The notes: generated by a model not told the origin, from the sequence alone. 64,000 nucleotides of DNA from Ruminococcus sp. (GCA_017521805.1 JAFXDK010000025.1:62001-126000); one strand, 5' to 3'. Shown: positions 51,266-60,222, counted from the stretch's first letter. Program-made: numbers and translations.

Positions 51266-53875
51266 TTATGCGGAATGTTTTAAAAGTTCTTTTCTCATAA
51301 GTATCATATCATAAACATCAATTATATTGTCTTCATATAAATCAGCCGCAGCAAAATCAGCAAGAGTGGATTTTCCAAGAAGATATTCATTGAACAGTAC
51401 AAGGTCAGCAACAGAGAACTTTCCGTCAGCGTTGACATCGCCTTTTACACTGCCGAGAGCCTTTACCTCATCAGGATTCAGTGCCTGCTTGTATACGCTG
51501 AGATTGTCGATGCTTCCATTGAAAAACAAGTCACCCTCATAGAAGGATTTTCCGATGTAGCCTTTCAGCGATGTTCCCATATCTGCCACAAGGGAAGTCA
51601 ATTCTGTAGATTCGCTGACAAGAGTTCCGTCGATGTATAATCTTACCGTTGCACCGTTGACGGTGAATACGTATCTGTGCCATTTTGTGCCGTCAAGGTC
51701 ATATCTGAGACCGCTTTCGCTGCCCCATGAATCAGTTGAGGTTGCAAAACGGAAATGGTCTTTGGCTATTTTGAAAAATGAATATTTTATGTTATCCTGT
51801 CCTGCGGCAAAGGTGAAGAAATCGCCCTCGGATTCGGATTTAGCGTCCATAACAATTGTGTAATCGGTACAGCCGTCAAGAAGTCCTGCAGGAAGTTCAG
51901 CAAAGGTATTTTCAGCGCCGTCCAGTTGGAGAACATTTCCCTTTTCGGCATCGGCTGAAACAGCTGCATTTCCGCTGAGTTTTAAATTCTTGTTATTTCC
52001 GCTTATATCGGGAATTGTACTGCCGTTTGCTGTTTCAAAATCATAGGAAACAGCAGGGGAGGGCGCTGTGCCGCTGCTTATGGGAGTTCCGTACACCTTT
52101 ACCTCGTAAACCGTAGGAGTATACCAGTTATTGTTGGGATTGTTGTGTAAAGTTGCATTTTTTACATTAAGGCGGATATAGCGTGCTTTTCCTGAAAGCA
52201 TATCGCTGTTGAAACCGTAGGTATTAGTAATAGTATCATCAGTTTTATCAGTACGGTCAAGGAGCGTTGTCCAGTTTGTGCCGTCCATACTGCCCTCAAC
52301 AGTGTATGTATAATATCCCTCAGAGCCTTTGCATATATACCACGATGTCTGAATATTTTTCAAATCACAGACATTTTCCAGATCAATCTGGATATAAAAT
52401 GGCCATTTTTTAAAATCGCCTATAGCAGTAAATGAACTGCGGTAATTGCCGTCCACAGCTTTCTGCGCTGACGCGTCAATTTTTGAAGCTATTGAAGCTG
52501 TTGCTGTTTTGTCCTGCGAGAGAAGCTCACCTTTCTGGACGGGATAAAGCTCGCCTGTTTTGGTGCTGTAGCGGAAATTGGGATAATAGTCATAAAATGC
52601 GAAACTGTTGTCGAAATAAAGGGGACAAAGAGTTGTTCCGCTTGTTCCTGTACCTCTCAGCCAACGGTAAGCGTGCATAAGATAATTCTTATCCTGTAAA
52701 TTCACAATCCAGCCCGACTGGGAGGAAAACGTGGAAGTATTGCCGATTTCGCGGAGCTCGCTCCATTCGCCGTATAAATTATCGGTTACAGTATATGCGC
52801 CACTGCTTGGATACCAGCCTGCCGCCTGAGAAGTAAATAGAAAATAATAGCCGTTTTTCTTGATGAGATTAGGAAATTCGCGGTATTGGTCTTCGTGGAG
52901 CGTTTTTACGATTTCTGTAACATCGCTGTAATCCTCGTTCATTTTGAAGATGTATATAGTTGCGTTTGCGCCTTGTCCCTCTTTGTTGGCGGCGGCTATG
53001 AGATAGCCTGTATTTGCGGCATCATCATCGAAAAATACTGCCATATCACGAACTTGAATACCAAGTGGATTGTATACATGATGTACCGTGAACTGTCCTC
53101 CGGGAGTACCTGTTATTACAAGAGCCTTGCCGTCGTTGTAGCCGCTGGGCTTTTCCCAGTGTGCCCATACAATAACTTTATTTGCGCTTTTCACGTACTC
53201 AATATGCACTGATTCGATTTTACAGCTTGCAAGGTCGGAATTCTGGCTTGAATCGGCAACGTTTTTTTCTGCTCCGAAATTTCTGCCGTCGGAGGAAACA
53301 GATTCCGCAAGATAAATATCATTAGTTCCCGCGTGAGTGCGCAGAGCATAGCTGTAATATTTATCTCCCGATTTAAATCCGCTTGTTTCGTATACAAGAC
53401 TGCTTCCTTTCTGATTATCGTAGACATTGAGATTGTCTGAAATCTCGCAGGGAGTTAGTTCCTTGACGGAAGAATATTTCACTGTTTCACCGTCAGATAC
53501 GCTCAGCTGATAGTAATAGGTTTTGCCAATCTCCATATTATCATCTTCATAGGAACGTCCAAGACCTCGGTAAATCGGCACAAATCCGCTGTCGGAGGAT
53601 TCGGAGCGATACAGCACATATTCCGAGGCATCCAGCGTTGTCGCCCACTGTATTGCACCGTGGTCTGCAAGATTGCTTCCCTCAATGCAGAAAAGATTGG
53701 CGGCGATACCGATTTCTTCGGACTTATCCTTCGATACAGACTGCGCCGCTTTCATTGTGCTGAGTGCGCTGTTTACATTTACAGCGGCAGCTCTGCCGAT
53801 TATTCCGAAAGGCATAGCTGCTGAAAGGACTACACTGCACAATGCGGCAATTACTTTTGATGTTTTCATTTTCAA
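51266..53875 (-). CDS. Secreted GH43-like protein with F5/8C, LamG-like and dockerin modules
   Basis: This 869-residue protein has a signal peptide (to about 31) and a fibronectin-like segment (about 60-140). A five-bladed beta-propeller of GH43 type follows (about 145-450; REFPNLIKKNGYYFLFTSQAAGW resembles galactanase-like members). An F5/8C (CBM32-like) module lies at about 455-600 (RYIRLNVKNATLHN), a LamG-like jelly roll at about 610-790, and a type I dockerin at about 800-865 (DVNADGKFSVAD and DLYEDNIIDVYD). Probable target is galactan or arabinogalactan side chains, by family resemblance only. Catalytic acids could not be placed confidently. Confidence 0.85.
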   Translation of the reverse strand: MKMKTSKVIAALCSVVLSAAMPFGIIGRAAAVNVNSALSTMKAAQSVSKDKSEEIGIAANLFCIEGSNLADHGAIQWATTLDASEYVLYRSESSDSGFVPIYRGLGRSYEDDNMEIGKTYYYQLSVSDGETVKYSSVKELTPCEISDNLNVYDNQKGSSLVYETSGFKSGDKYYSYALRTHAGTNDIYLAESVSSDGRNFGAEKNVADSSQNSDLASCKIESVHIEYVKSANKVIVWAHWEKPSGYNDGKALVITGTPGGQFTVHHVYNPLGIQVRDMAVFFDDDAANTGYLIAAANKEGQGANATIYIFKMNEDYSDVTEIVKTLHEDQYREFPNLIKKNGYYFLFTSQAAGWYPSSGAYTVTDNLYGEWSELREIGNTSTFSSQSGWIVNLQDKNYLMHAYRWLRGTGTSGTTLCPLYFDNSFAFYDYYPNFRYSTKTGELYPVQKGELLSQDKTATASIASKIDASAQKAVDGNYRSSFTAIGDFKKWPFYIQIDLENVCDLKNIQTSWYICKGSEGYYTYTVEGSMDGTNWTTLLDRTDKTDDTITNTYGFNSDMLSGKARYIRLNVKNATLHNNPNNNWYTPTVYEVKVYGTPISSGTAPSPAVSYDFETANGSTIPDISGNNKNLKLSGNAAVSADAEKGNVLQLDGAENTFAELPAGLLDGCTDYTIVMDAKSESEGDFFTFAAGQDNIKYSFFKIAKDHFRFATSTDSWGSESGLRYDLDGTKWHRYVFTVNGATVRLYIDGTLVSESTELTSLVADMGTSLKGYIGKSFYEGDLFFNGSIDNLSVYKQALNPDEVKALGSVKGDVNADGKFSVADLVLFNEYLLGKSTLADFAAADLYEDNIIDVYDMILMRKELLKHSA

Positions 53876-53967
53876 CCCTCATTTCATATTTAACAGTAAT
53901 ATTAAAATTCTATGAACATTATAACATATATATTATGAATTGTCCAGTAAATTTATGAAAATAAATA

Positions 53968-54005
53968 AAACCCACCCAGAAATTATTATTATCTGCGTGA
54001 GTTTT
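53968..54005 (-). terminator. Terminator of the six-gene membrane operon
   Basis: A stem of AAACCCACCCAGA against TCTGCGTGAGTTT with two mismatches, followed on the minus strand by a T-rich tract, just after the last gene. Confidence 0.75.
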
Positions 54006-54012
54006 TATGTGG

Positions 54013-55038
54013 TTATCTTCCTAAAAGTGTATTCAGATTTTCTTGTTTTATTCTGTCGTTAAGTCTGTGAAGAAGTTTATGTTCAATTTGTTGTTCTGCA
54101 TATGACAATTTTCCGTTATACAAAAGTGATAAGCCCTCGTCTATTTTTCTTTTAGCACCCTCGTTGTCTTTTTTTATATTGTATAGGTAGTAGGCAACAA
54201 CTCTTTTAGCATTGGATGTATTGTCGTTAAACAAGTTTTCTCCTATTTTTTCAGCGAAATAACAGGCAAATTCCTGATTGAATTCAATTTCGGAATAATA
54301 ATATATCAAGTGAAAGTAACAAAGTGTCAGGTCAAAAATAAATTCTTTCTCTTTAAGATAATTATGTATTTCGGTAATAGGTTCTTTGGCTTCTTCGTTC
54401 ATATCATTATTGAAAAGATACATGAGATATAGCTGCAAATAAATTATTCGTTCAGTTTTTTTAGTATTTTTATATGGCAGCTGTTCTATAGGTTTCATCT
54501 CTAAATCTTCAAATGACGCATGTTCTCTTATTCTGTCAATTAGATTTTGGATATATCCTCCGAATTTTTTCATTACAAAGTAATTAACATAAATGAATAT
54601 TCCAAATGATATAATTGATTGCGAAACAAATCCGATAATAAATGCCAATGCACAGAATTCAGGCATGCTTAGCTGAGAATTCCCTATTTTTTCAATTATA
54701 TCTCTGAACAAATATATTGTCAGACCGCTTGACGCAAAAAGTACAAGGCATTTTATAAAATTTAATATCTTTGCTTTTTCTCCAATGTTTTTTGGAACAT
54801 AATCCGATATATCTATAACTACATAATGTTGTATAAAAATGGATTTTGAATATGCCGTATACTTCCATTTACCGTCTGTATTTTCAAAGGCATATCCAAA
54901 TATTGAAATGGATTTGACATAATGACCAAATTTCTTTGCTAAAAGCAAATCTGTGACAAGCTGTAATGTTTCCTTTGTTAAAGGTGCTGCAACAAATAAA
55001 AATGCTGATATAATAACAATTTTTGTAAATATAGTCAT
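54013..55038 (-). CDS. Membrane protein with cytosolic helical repeats (operon gene 6)
   Basis: This 341-residue protein has an N-terminal membrane helix, two more helices near 95-125 and 130-155, and a C-terminal all-helical region (about 180-340) that looks like degenerate tetratricopeptide-type repeats. No catalytic motif. It follows its neighbour by 15 bases and shares with it the design of membrane helices plus helical repeats, so the two may be distant paralogues or partners. Function unknown. It is the last gene of the operon next to the AgrC/AgrA-like pair. Confidence 0.75.
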   Translation of the reverse strand: MTIFTKIVIISAFLFVAAPLTKETLQLVTDLLLAKKFGHYVKSISIFGYAFENTDGKWKYTAYSKSIFIQHYVVIDISDYVPKNIGEKAKILNFIKCLVLFASSGLTIYLFRDIIEKIGNSQLSMPEFCALAFIIGFVSQSIISFGIFIYVNYFVMKKFGGYIQNLIDRIREHASFEDLEMKPIEQLPYKNTKKTERIIYLQLYLMYLFNNDMNEEAKEPITEIHNYLKEKEFIFDLTLCYFHLIYYYSEIEFNQEFACYFAEKIGENLFNDNTSNAKRVVAYYLYNIKKDNEGAKRKIDEGLSLLYNGKLSYAEQQIEHKLLHRLNDRIKQENLNTLLGR

Positions 55039-55053
55039 TGTTTTTCATCCTGT

Positions 55054-55932
55054 TCATTTGAAAAGAGTGTTTCTTATGTATTCTATCTGTGCCTTATCCG
55101 TAGCATTTTTTATATTTTTTTCAGCGAGCTGCAAATATTCCTTTGCCTGCTCATTTTTTCCTGCTGACATAGAATATCTTGCGAGGCTGGCGTATGTTTC
55201 ACATTTGACTTCTGTAAATTCCACATAAGGCAGAATACGCTGAATTGCGTCGTTATATCGACCGTTAGCGTAATCATATTCAGCTGTTCCTGAATCAATC
55301 AGACAGTTTAAAAATTCATTTTTGCCGTAGAATTTACTGAAATAAGGCTCAGCCAAAGCATAAGCGGCATTTGCCGCATCCCTGCCGTTTTTCTGATTTT
55401 CAAGCCGTATTCTCAGTTGAAAGTAAATTGAAATCACTAATTGTGAAGAAATGGAATTACATATGCTGTTATAAAAATAAATGTTAAATTCATTCAGATA
55501 TCTTTCTGCTTTTTCAAATTCTCCGCAGAGTATGTAATGTTCGGCAAGCGTTGTGATAATAGTTGTAGAACCGTGAGTATCATATGGCGAACATACTTCA
55601 AGTAAATGTTCCAGTTCTGCAATATTCTCCGATGTTAATCCTTTTTGTATTATTTCAGTCACTCTTTTGCCAGACTTCCTTGATTTTCTTGTGAAAATCG
55701 GGAGAATTACAAAATAAGCAAGAGCATCAGCAGGAAAAGCACCAATAAATGCAATAATCGCACATTTAAGCAGCCTTAAAAATATATCCAACCCTTCAAA
55801 AACTATGCTTATTATAAAAGCTATTGTAAATATAAGTAAAAAGCATAATTTCCACCACGCAAATAGAGCTTGTAAGGTTAATTTCCAGTCTCGCTTTTCA
55901 ATGCCTTCTGTAATTGATTTTTCATTTTCCAT
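55054..55932 (-). CDS. Membrane protein with TPR-like repeats (operon gene 5)
   Basis: This 292-residue protein has two hydrophobic helices (about 25-48 and 52-75) and a C-terminal region with TPR-like helical pairs (TLAEHYILCGEFEKAERYLNEF; YASLARYSMSAGKNEQAKEY). The start is ATG 55932 behind AAGTGA; GTG 55941 is an alternative. The upstream DUF3592 gene ends 9 bases before. TPR regions usually bind other proteins, so a scaffold role in the operon product is plausible but unproven. Confidence 0.78.
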   Translation of the reverse strand: MENEKSITEGIEKRDWKLTLQALFAWWKLCFLLIFTIAFIISIVFEGLDIFLRLLKCAIIAFIGAFPADALAYFVILPIFTRKSRKSGKRVTEIIQKGLTSENIAELEHLLEVCSPYDTHGSTTIITTLAEHYILCGEFEKAERYLNEFNIYFYNSICNSISSQLVISIYFQLRIRLENQKNGRDAANAAYALAEPYFSKFYGKNEFLNCLIDSGTAEYDYANGRYNDAIQRILPYVEFTEVKCETYASLARYSMSAGKNEQAKEYLQLAEKNIKNATDKAQIEYIRNTLFK

Positions 55933-55941
55933 AATTTTCAC

Positions 55942-56325
55942 TTACCTGTTGAATACGATGAAATCAAGAATAATATATGCTATGGCAACAACGGTCATAA
56001 CTATCATCCACAGCTTTGGAGTAAGGTCGCGTTCACGGAAAACGCCTTTCTGATTGCCCGGGATATAGTATATTGTATCTGTCTGACCGAGTTCATTAGC
56101 ATTTTTTGAAGCGTTATAGCTGTCTACAGTGAGATGCTGTCCGTTATATTCAAACTGGAACACAGGGAAGAAATTGCCTGAATTCTGGACGTAATTCACA
56201 ATTTTTCCCTGTAGTCTTTCGCCTTTTTTCTTGTATTTCAGCTGTGTACGAATGACTGTAAAAATCCATATCAGCGCCAATAGGCAGAATATACTGAATT
56301 TGTGTACTTTTATAAAATCCAACAT
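55942..56325 (-). CDS. DUF3592-like membrane protein (operon gene 4)
   Basis: This 127-residue protein has an N-terminal helix (about 10-28), a beta-rich middle with the DUF3592 pattern (GKIVNYVQNSGNFFPVFQFEYNG, then TDTIYYIPGNQKGV) and a C-terminal helix (about 103-122). DUF3592 proteins are membrane proteins of unknown function. A GGGGGATTTATAAA site precedes the ATG. It lies 20 bases after the upstream gene. Confidence 0.8.
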   Translation of the reverse strand: MLDFIKVHKFSIFCLLALIWIFTVIRTQLKYKKKGERLQGKIVNYVQNSGNFFPVFQFEYNGQHLTVDSYNASKNANELGQTDTIYYIPGNQKGVFRERDLTPKLWMIVMTVVAIAYIILDFIVFNR

Positions 56326-56345
56326 TTTATAAATCCCCCTCTATA

Positions 56346-57086
56346 TTACATTCCAAATTTTTTAAAGAGTGAAAATCCGCCGATACCAGCGAACAAATAA
56401 CTCATGAGCAGGTCTAAATAGTATCTTGTGCTTACCCCAAGGTTTATTAAAGTTTTATTGAAGTTGAAAAAGAAATCGCTGAAAGTACCCTCGGTGAAGC
56501 CGAATTGTTCTCTTATGCTATCGTTGAATATTTTGTCAATTTCAGCCTTTGTCAAACCGCCTGCTTCGCCAAAGGCATATACGCTTTCTCTTGATGATTT
56601 AATTGCAATCTGGAACTGCTCTGTCATTTCCCAGCACCACACGATTTTATCAGCCATAAATACAGCAATGGCAATAACGGCTATACAGGTGATTATTCCG
56701 TATTTCTGCGGCAGGAAATTATCCTTTGTCATAAATGTGTAGCCTGCTATAGTTCCCATTGCAAGCGCAGAGCCGCATATAGCCGCAACAAAGCCGACTT
56801 TGCCTATGAGTATCCACAGGATGAATCCCGGGAGTGCGCCGACAACAGCTCCGAGAATGGCTTTGAGCAGTTCAACAAGCATGGATTCCTCTCTGACGTT
56901 GGAAAGTCTGCCCATTTCGTAGACATCAGCGGCACTGTATACGTTGTCTGATGTCTGGGACTGGTAGGAATAGCCATTATTTGCAGGCTGATTGTAATAA
57001 GAGGATGCAGGTTCTGAGTTCTGCACGGGCTCAGTTGGCTGAGCAGGAGACACGGTGTCTCTGAAATCGTTCATGTAATCGTTCAT
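56346..57086 (-). CDS. Multi-helix membrane protein with disordered N-terminus (operon gene 3)
   Basis: This 246-residue protein starts with a Pro/Gln/Asn/Tyr-rich tail of about 60 residues (QPANNGYSYQSQ), then about four membrane helices (about 70-95, 98-118, 128-148, 225-243). A helical soluble stretch with an FGFTEGTFSDFFFNFNKTL segment lies before the last helix. No known family is recognised. GGAGAAAAATT precedes the ATG. It starts 20 bases after the 27-residue peptide gene. Confidence 0.75.
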   Translation of the reverse strand: MNDYMNDFRDTVSPAQPTEPVQNSEPASSYYNQPANNGYSYQSQTSDNVYSAADVYEMGRLSNVREESMLVELLKAILGAVVGALPGFILWILIGKVGFVAAICGSALAMGTIAGYTFMTKDNFLPQKYGIITCIAVIAIAVFMADKIVWCWEMTEQFQIAIKSSRESVYAFGEAGGLTKAEIDKIFNDSIREQFGFTEGTFSDFFFNFNKTLINLGVSTRYYLDLLMSYLFAGIGGFSLFKKFGM

Positions 57087-57106
57087 AATTTTTCTCCTTA
57101 GTTTAT

Positions 57107-57190
57107 TTAAATAGATCCGTTCAATGCCGTATCCTCAGCGGCAAGTTTAAGAAGCCTTTGTTTAACGGTATTATTCTGGTTATAATTCAT
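57107..57190 (-). CDS. 27-residue peptide gene (operon gene 2)
   Basis: A very short open frame, MNYNQNNTVKQRLLKLAAED plus seven residues (TALNGSI), with an ideal AAAGGAGATGATTAA ribosome binding site. It lies 18 bases after the previous stop codon and 20 bases before the next start codon. The Asn-rich start and basic amphipathic centre (VKQRLLKLAA) contain no Cys, so it is not a typical AgrD precursor. It may be a small membrane-associated or signalling peptide. Placement inside a tight operon is the main support. Confidence 0.65.
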   Translation of the reverse strand: MNYNQNNTVKQRLLKLAAEDTALNGSI

Positions 57191-57208
57191 TTAATCATCT
57201 CCTTTGAA

Positions 57209-57787
57209 TCAGAATATCATAAACAATATATTGAATTCTGTAAAATAATAAAATCCGTCCCTGGGAGCGATATTCTTTGCAGCTCTTTCCTCAGTGAGAA
57301 GTCTCAATCTGTTCCACTCAGCTTCTTCAAAAAGATTTACACGGCTTCTGATAAATCCCTCGTCGTTGCTGAGAAACAGGGGAATAACCGGTGTGAAATT
57401 CACAAATGAATGTGTATAACCTGTTCCCGTCTGGATATCCTTTGCTAATTTTGTTCCCTCAAAATAGACATTGGTGGAAACAAGTCTTGCCCCAACGCTA
57501 AGCCCGTATTTCGCGGCAAGCTCTTCAGGAAATTTCAGAAATAGAACAGCGTCCATATCTTCGGAATATACGGAAATAATCAACGGTGATACCGATACCA
57601 CAATAGCAGGCTGAGTGTCGCCGTTGCGGAGATACTGGTCGATTCTCTTGAATTGCTTGTTGAAGTAAATCTTTTTCAAAGGATTTACTCTGAGTATCTT
57701 ATCGCGGAGTTCCTTGAATTTTTCTCTTGACAGACAAACCGCGCCCGGATTTGATGCCATTGAATTTTCGTTTACATAATTTGACAT
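57209..57787 (-). CDS. Hypothetical cytosolic protein (operon gene 1)
   Basis: This 192-residue protein has no signal peptide or membrane helix except a hydrophobic C-terminus (NILFMIF). It has a basic helical N-terminal part and a beta-rich centre (PAIVVSVSPLIISVYSEDMDAVLFLKFP; GARLVSTNVYFEGTKLAKDI). No family recognised. It is the first gene after the predicted regulated promoter, which suggests it is part of the response made by the adjacent two-component system. Confidence 0.75.
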   Translation of the reverse strand: MSNYVNENSMASNPGAVCLSREKFKELRDKILRVNPLKKIYFNKQFKRIDQYLRNGDTQPAIVVSVSPLIISVYSEDMDAVLFLKFPEELAAKYGLSVGARLVSTNVYFEGTKLAKDIQTGTGYTHSFVNFTPVIPLFLSNDEGFIRSRVNLFEEAEWNRLRLLTEERAAKNIAPRDGFYYFTEFNILFMIF

Positions 57788-57815
57788 TTATAAAACCTAC
57801 CTTTACATAATATTT

Positions 57816-57844
57816 ATTATATCATATTTTGCGGAAAAAAACGA
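57816..57844 (-). promoter_or_regulatory. Promoter of the six-gene operon with weak -35 box
   Basis: TATAAT on the minus strand (57821-57816) with, 17 bases upstream, TCGTTT in place of TTGACA. A good -10 and poor -35 is typical of promoters that need an activator. Confidence 0.7.
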
Positions 57845-57850
57845 AAAAAT

Positions 57851-57882
57851 GTTGTAAACGTGCATTTTTTCGTTGTGAACGT
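57851..57882 (-). promoter_or_regulatory. LytTR-type direct repeat operator
   Basis: Two direct repeats, ACGTTCACAAC (57882-57872) and ACGTTTACAAC (57861-57851), are offset by exactly 21 bases, two helical turns. This is the spacing used by LytTR regulators such as AgrA. They lie just upstream of the weak -35 box of the six-gene operon and just after the kinase stop codon. Confidence 0.72.
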
Positions 57883-57895
57883 AGAAAAGAATGCA

Positions 57896-59185
57896 TTATG
57901 TGCTCTTTTCAGAAGCGTACATCATTGCCGAAACCTTGAATATGCCGTCGCTGTGCTGATATTCAATTTGACCATTGTATTTTTCAAGGGTGCGTTCAAC
58001 GTTTTTCAGTCCGTAACCGTGTTCGGCAGTATCTTTTTTCGTAATTGGTCTTCCGTCGGATATTTTTACTGCTCCGTCAAATTTATTCTGTATCGCAATA
58101 AAAAGCCTGCCTCTGTCATAGCTCAGTTTTATGATGATTTCTCTGTTTTCCGCACTCAGCTCGGAAACAGCGTTTATTGAGTTATCCAAAAGATTTCCCA
58201 CTATAGAGGTAATATCCGTAGGGTCTACTACTATATCCGACGGAACTTTAATATCCGCATTTATGCATATATTCTTGCCTGCCGCTTCGTTCAGCTTGTA
58301 GTTTAGCACGCTGTCAATGGCAATATTTCCAGTACTGCTGTATATTTTTTCGTTGTAAAGTTTATCATTTACCATTGATTTTATGTAGCTTTCAGCCTGT
58401 TCGTATTCACCTGTGCGGATATTTTCCGCAACTGTAAACAGATGATTTTTCATGTCATGTCGGAAACTTCTGATATTTTCCTCGTTCTGCTGCATATACT
58501 GGCATTGCTCGTAGTAGAATTTCTTTTCCTGCTCGAATATAGCGGAATCAAGCTTTGCTTTGTTGGATTCGGATAATCTGTCGTATAACGCGAAAACAAG
58601 GGTGTTTATAAAAAGTATAACAACAATGCCTGCAACGGTTTTTGCCTTGCTGATAGTGCTAATATATTGCAGGAAGATAATGATAATATACATGGAGCTT
58701 ATGGGGATTGTAATTGACGCTATCCATTCCACAGCGCTGACATTTTCCTGCGAATTCTTTTTCTTGAACTTTTTGCTGATAAGAGAAGCTATAAAAACGA
58801 CCAGCGCAATCGCCACATATCCCACAGGATAAGAATAACTGCCCTGTTCAACAGGAGAAACGCCTGTATACCCGAATGATACCGCAATAATGCTGTCAAT
58901 CAGCACAAACAGCATAGTTATGAATATATCCAGTACAATTCGCTTTTTCATACTGCTTTTATAGTTCATGGTGAGTATGAATATGGCAACAAGTCCTGCT
59001 GTAAGATTGACTAAGGGGATATCTATAGTCAGATATGTTGTGCAGAGTATTACAGGATAAAGAATATACGACAGCACAAGTACAGGTTTGGGAGTTATGT
59101 ATTCGTCAAAAAATGCCGTCATAAAGTTGTACATTGAATATATAGTGAATATATAAGAAATAACATAAATAATATCTCCGAACAT
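57896..59185 (-). CDS. AgrC-like sensor histidine kinase (GHKL family)
   Basis: This 429-residue protein has about six membrane helices in the first 200 residues, a linker helix, and a kinase core with phosphoacceptor His243 in FRHDMKNHLF. An N box (GNLLDNSINAV) and a GHGYGLKN-like ATP lid (AEHGYGLKNVERTL) follow. Members of this family usually sense extracellular peptides. It overlaps the response regulator stop codon by one base, so the two are coupled. No agrB or Cys-type agrD gene is seen nearby, so the signal is unknown. Confidence 0.92.
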   Translation of the reverse strand: MFGDIIYVISYIFTIYSMYNFMTAFFDEYITPKPVLVLSYILYPVILCTTYLTIDIPLVNLTAGLVAIFILTMNYKSSMKKRIVLDIFITMLFVLIDSIIAVSFGYTGVSPVEQGSYSYPVGYVAIALVVFIASLISKKFKKKNSQENVSAVEWIASITIPISSMYIIIIFLQYISTISKAKTVAGIVVILFINTLVFALYDRLSESNKAKLDSAIFEQEKKFYYEQCQYMQQNEENIRSFRHDMKNHLFTVAENIRTGEYEQAESYIKSMVNDKLYNEKIYSSTGNIAIDSVLNYKLNEAAGKNICINADIKVPSDIVVDPTDITSIVGNLLDNSINAVSELSAENREIIIKLSYDRGRLFIAIQNKFDGAVKISDGRPITKKDTAEHGYGLKNVERTLEKYNGQIEYQHSDGIFKVSAMMYASEKST

Positions 59186-59910
59186 CAGTTGAACCTCCCT
59201 TTTACTCTGAACTGCTGTGAACGAATATCCTTGCGTCTTGAAGAACCTATAGGTATAACGGTCCCATCGTTAAGTGTAACTTTATCGTATTCATAAATGC
59301 TGATATATTGAGGATTAACGATATACTGCTTATGAACGAAAAGAAAATCAAAAGCGGCAAGCTGCTCCTTGTATTCCTTGTTCAGTGTGCTGTAATATTC
59401 TATCTGCTTATTATCCTTGAGTATGATATAGACTATTCTATTGACAACAGTCAGATATTTTATATCCTTGATTTTAATTTTCTGTGTATCCCGTCCGCTC
59501 CTAACCGTAAATGTATCGTTGTATAATCCTGCAATTTTCAGATATCTGACGAAAACTTTTTCGACATCTTCTGTTTTCAGCTCCTTTATAAGAAAATCCA
59601 AGGGGTGAAAACTATGCAGTTCAAGGCTGTATTGTTCTTTTGCGGATATAAAGATTATCTGCTGAATATTGTCATCCAGATAATTTCTTATACGGCGAGC
59701 AACGTCGATTCCGCTTATCTGGTTCAGTTCAATATCAAGAAAAATTAAATCAAAAGCTTGTCCGTTTCTGAGTGATTCAAGAAAATCTTCACCTGATAAA
59801 TAAGGTTCTGTTTCGATTCCGATATTATATTTTCGGGCAGTTTCTGTCAGGATATCTTCTATAAAACTGCATATTGCATTATTGTCATCGATAATTGCTA
59901 TGCGTATCAT
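59185..59910 (-). CDS. LytTR family response regulator
   Basis: This 241-residue protein has a receiver domain with the acidic pair IIDDNN, phosphorylation site Asp59 in LIFLDIEL and a conserved Lys near 105, then a C-terminal LytTR DNA-binding domain (about 140-235; FLFVHKQYIVNPQYISIYE, LNDGTVIPIGSSRRKDI). It is the likely activator of the six-gene operon through the 57851-57882 repeats. CGGAGG precedes the ATG. The pair has its own consensus promoter. Confidence 0.93.
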   Translation of the reverse strand: MIRIAIIDDNNAICSFIEDILTETARKYNIGIETEPYLSGEDFLESLRNGQAFDLIFLDIELNQISGIDVARRIRNYLDDNIQQIIFISAKEQYSLELHSFHPLDFLIKELKTEDVEKVFVRYLKIAGLYNDTFTVRSGRDTQKIKIKDIKYLTVVNRIVYIILKDNKQIEYYSTLNKEYKEQLAAFDFLFVHKQYIVNPQYISIYEYDKVTLNDGTVIPIGSSRRKDIRSQQFRVKGRFN

Positions 59911-59931
59911 TTTTACCTCCGGTTTAGAGAG

Positions 59932-59949
59932 TGTGACTTTAGTGTCACA
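59932..59949. promoter_or_regulatory. Inverted repeat in the regulator leader
   Basis: TGTGAC-N6-GTCACA lies about 20-37 bases after the predicted transcription start of the two-component genes. Candidate repressor operator or small leader hairpin. Confidence 0.5.
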
Positions 59950-59975
59950 AGCCCTTATAGTTATACTTCCTTTTT

Positions 59976-60004
59976 ATTATATTTCTTTTTGTCTGATGTG
60001 TCAA
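59976..60004 (-). promoter_or_regulatory. Consensus promoter of the two-component system
   Basis: On the minus strand TTGACA (60004-59999) and TATAAT (59981-59976) are separated by 17 bases. Confidence 0.88.
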
Positions 60005-60183
60005 GTGCCGTATAATTCAAAAAAATAATAAATATTTTAAAAATACGTGAATGATGCTGAATTTGTTAGAATTTCTCTTATTGTATAAATCTTAATTTGC
60101 GGACTGATTTTCAATTTTAATTTACTGAAATGTTATTGTTTCCCAAACAAACTCTCGAATTTTTTGTTTTGCTTGGGAAGCAA

Positions 60184-60212
60184 AAACACCTCTCCAATTC
60201 AGAAAGGTGCTT
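60184..60212 (-). terminator. Terminator of the decayed acetyltransferase gene
   Basis: On the minus strand AAGCACCT pairs with AGGTGTTT followed by T-rich TTTTTGCTT, ten bases after the remnant stop codon. Confidence 0.75.
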
Positions 60213-60222
60213 ATAAAACGAC

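Noticed and set aside
54013..59910. A complete Agr quorum-sensing locus
   Set aside because: The kinase and regulator are AgrC/AgrA-like, but no AgrB protease or Cys-containing AgrD peptide gene is present.
59932..59949. Reading the TGTGAC/GTCACA palindrome as a CRP site
   Set aside because: The spacing between TGTGA and TCACA is 8, not 6, and CRP is not expected to act in this way in this group.
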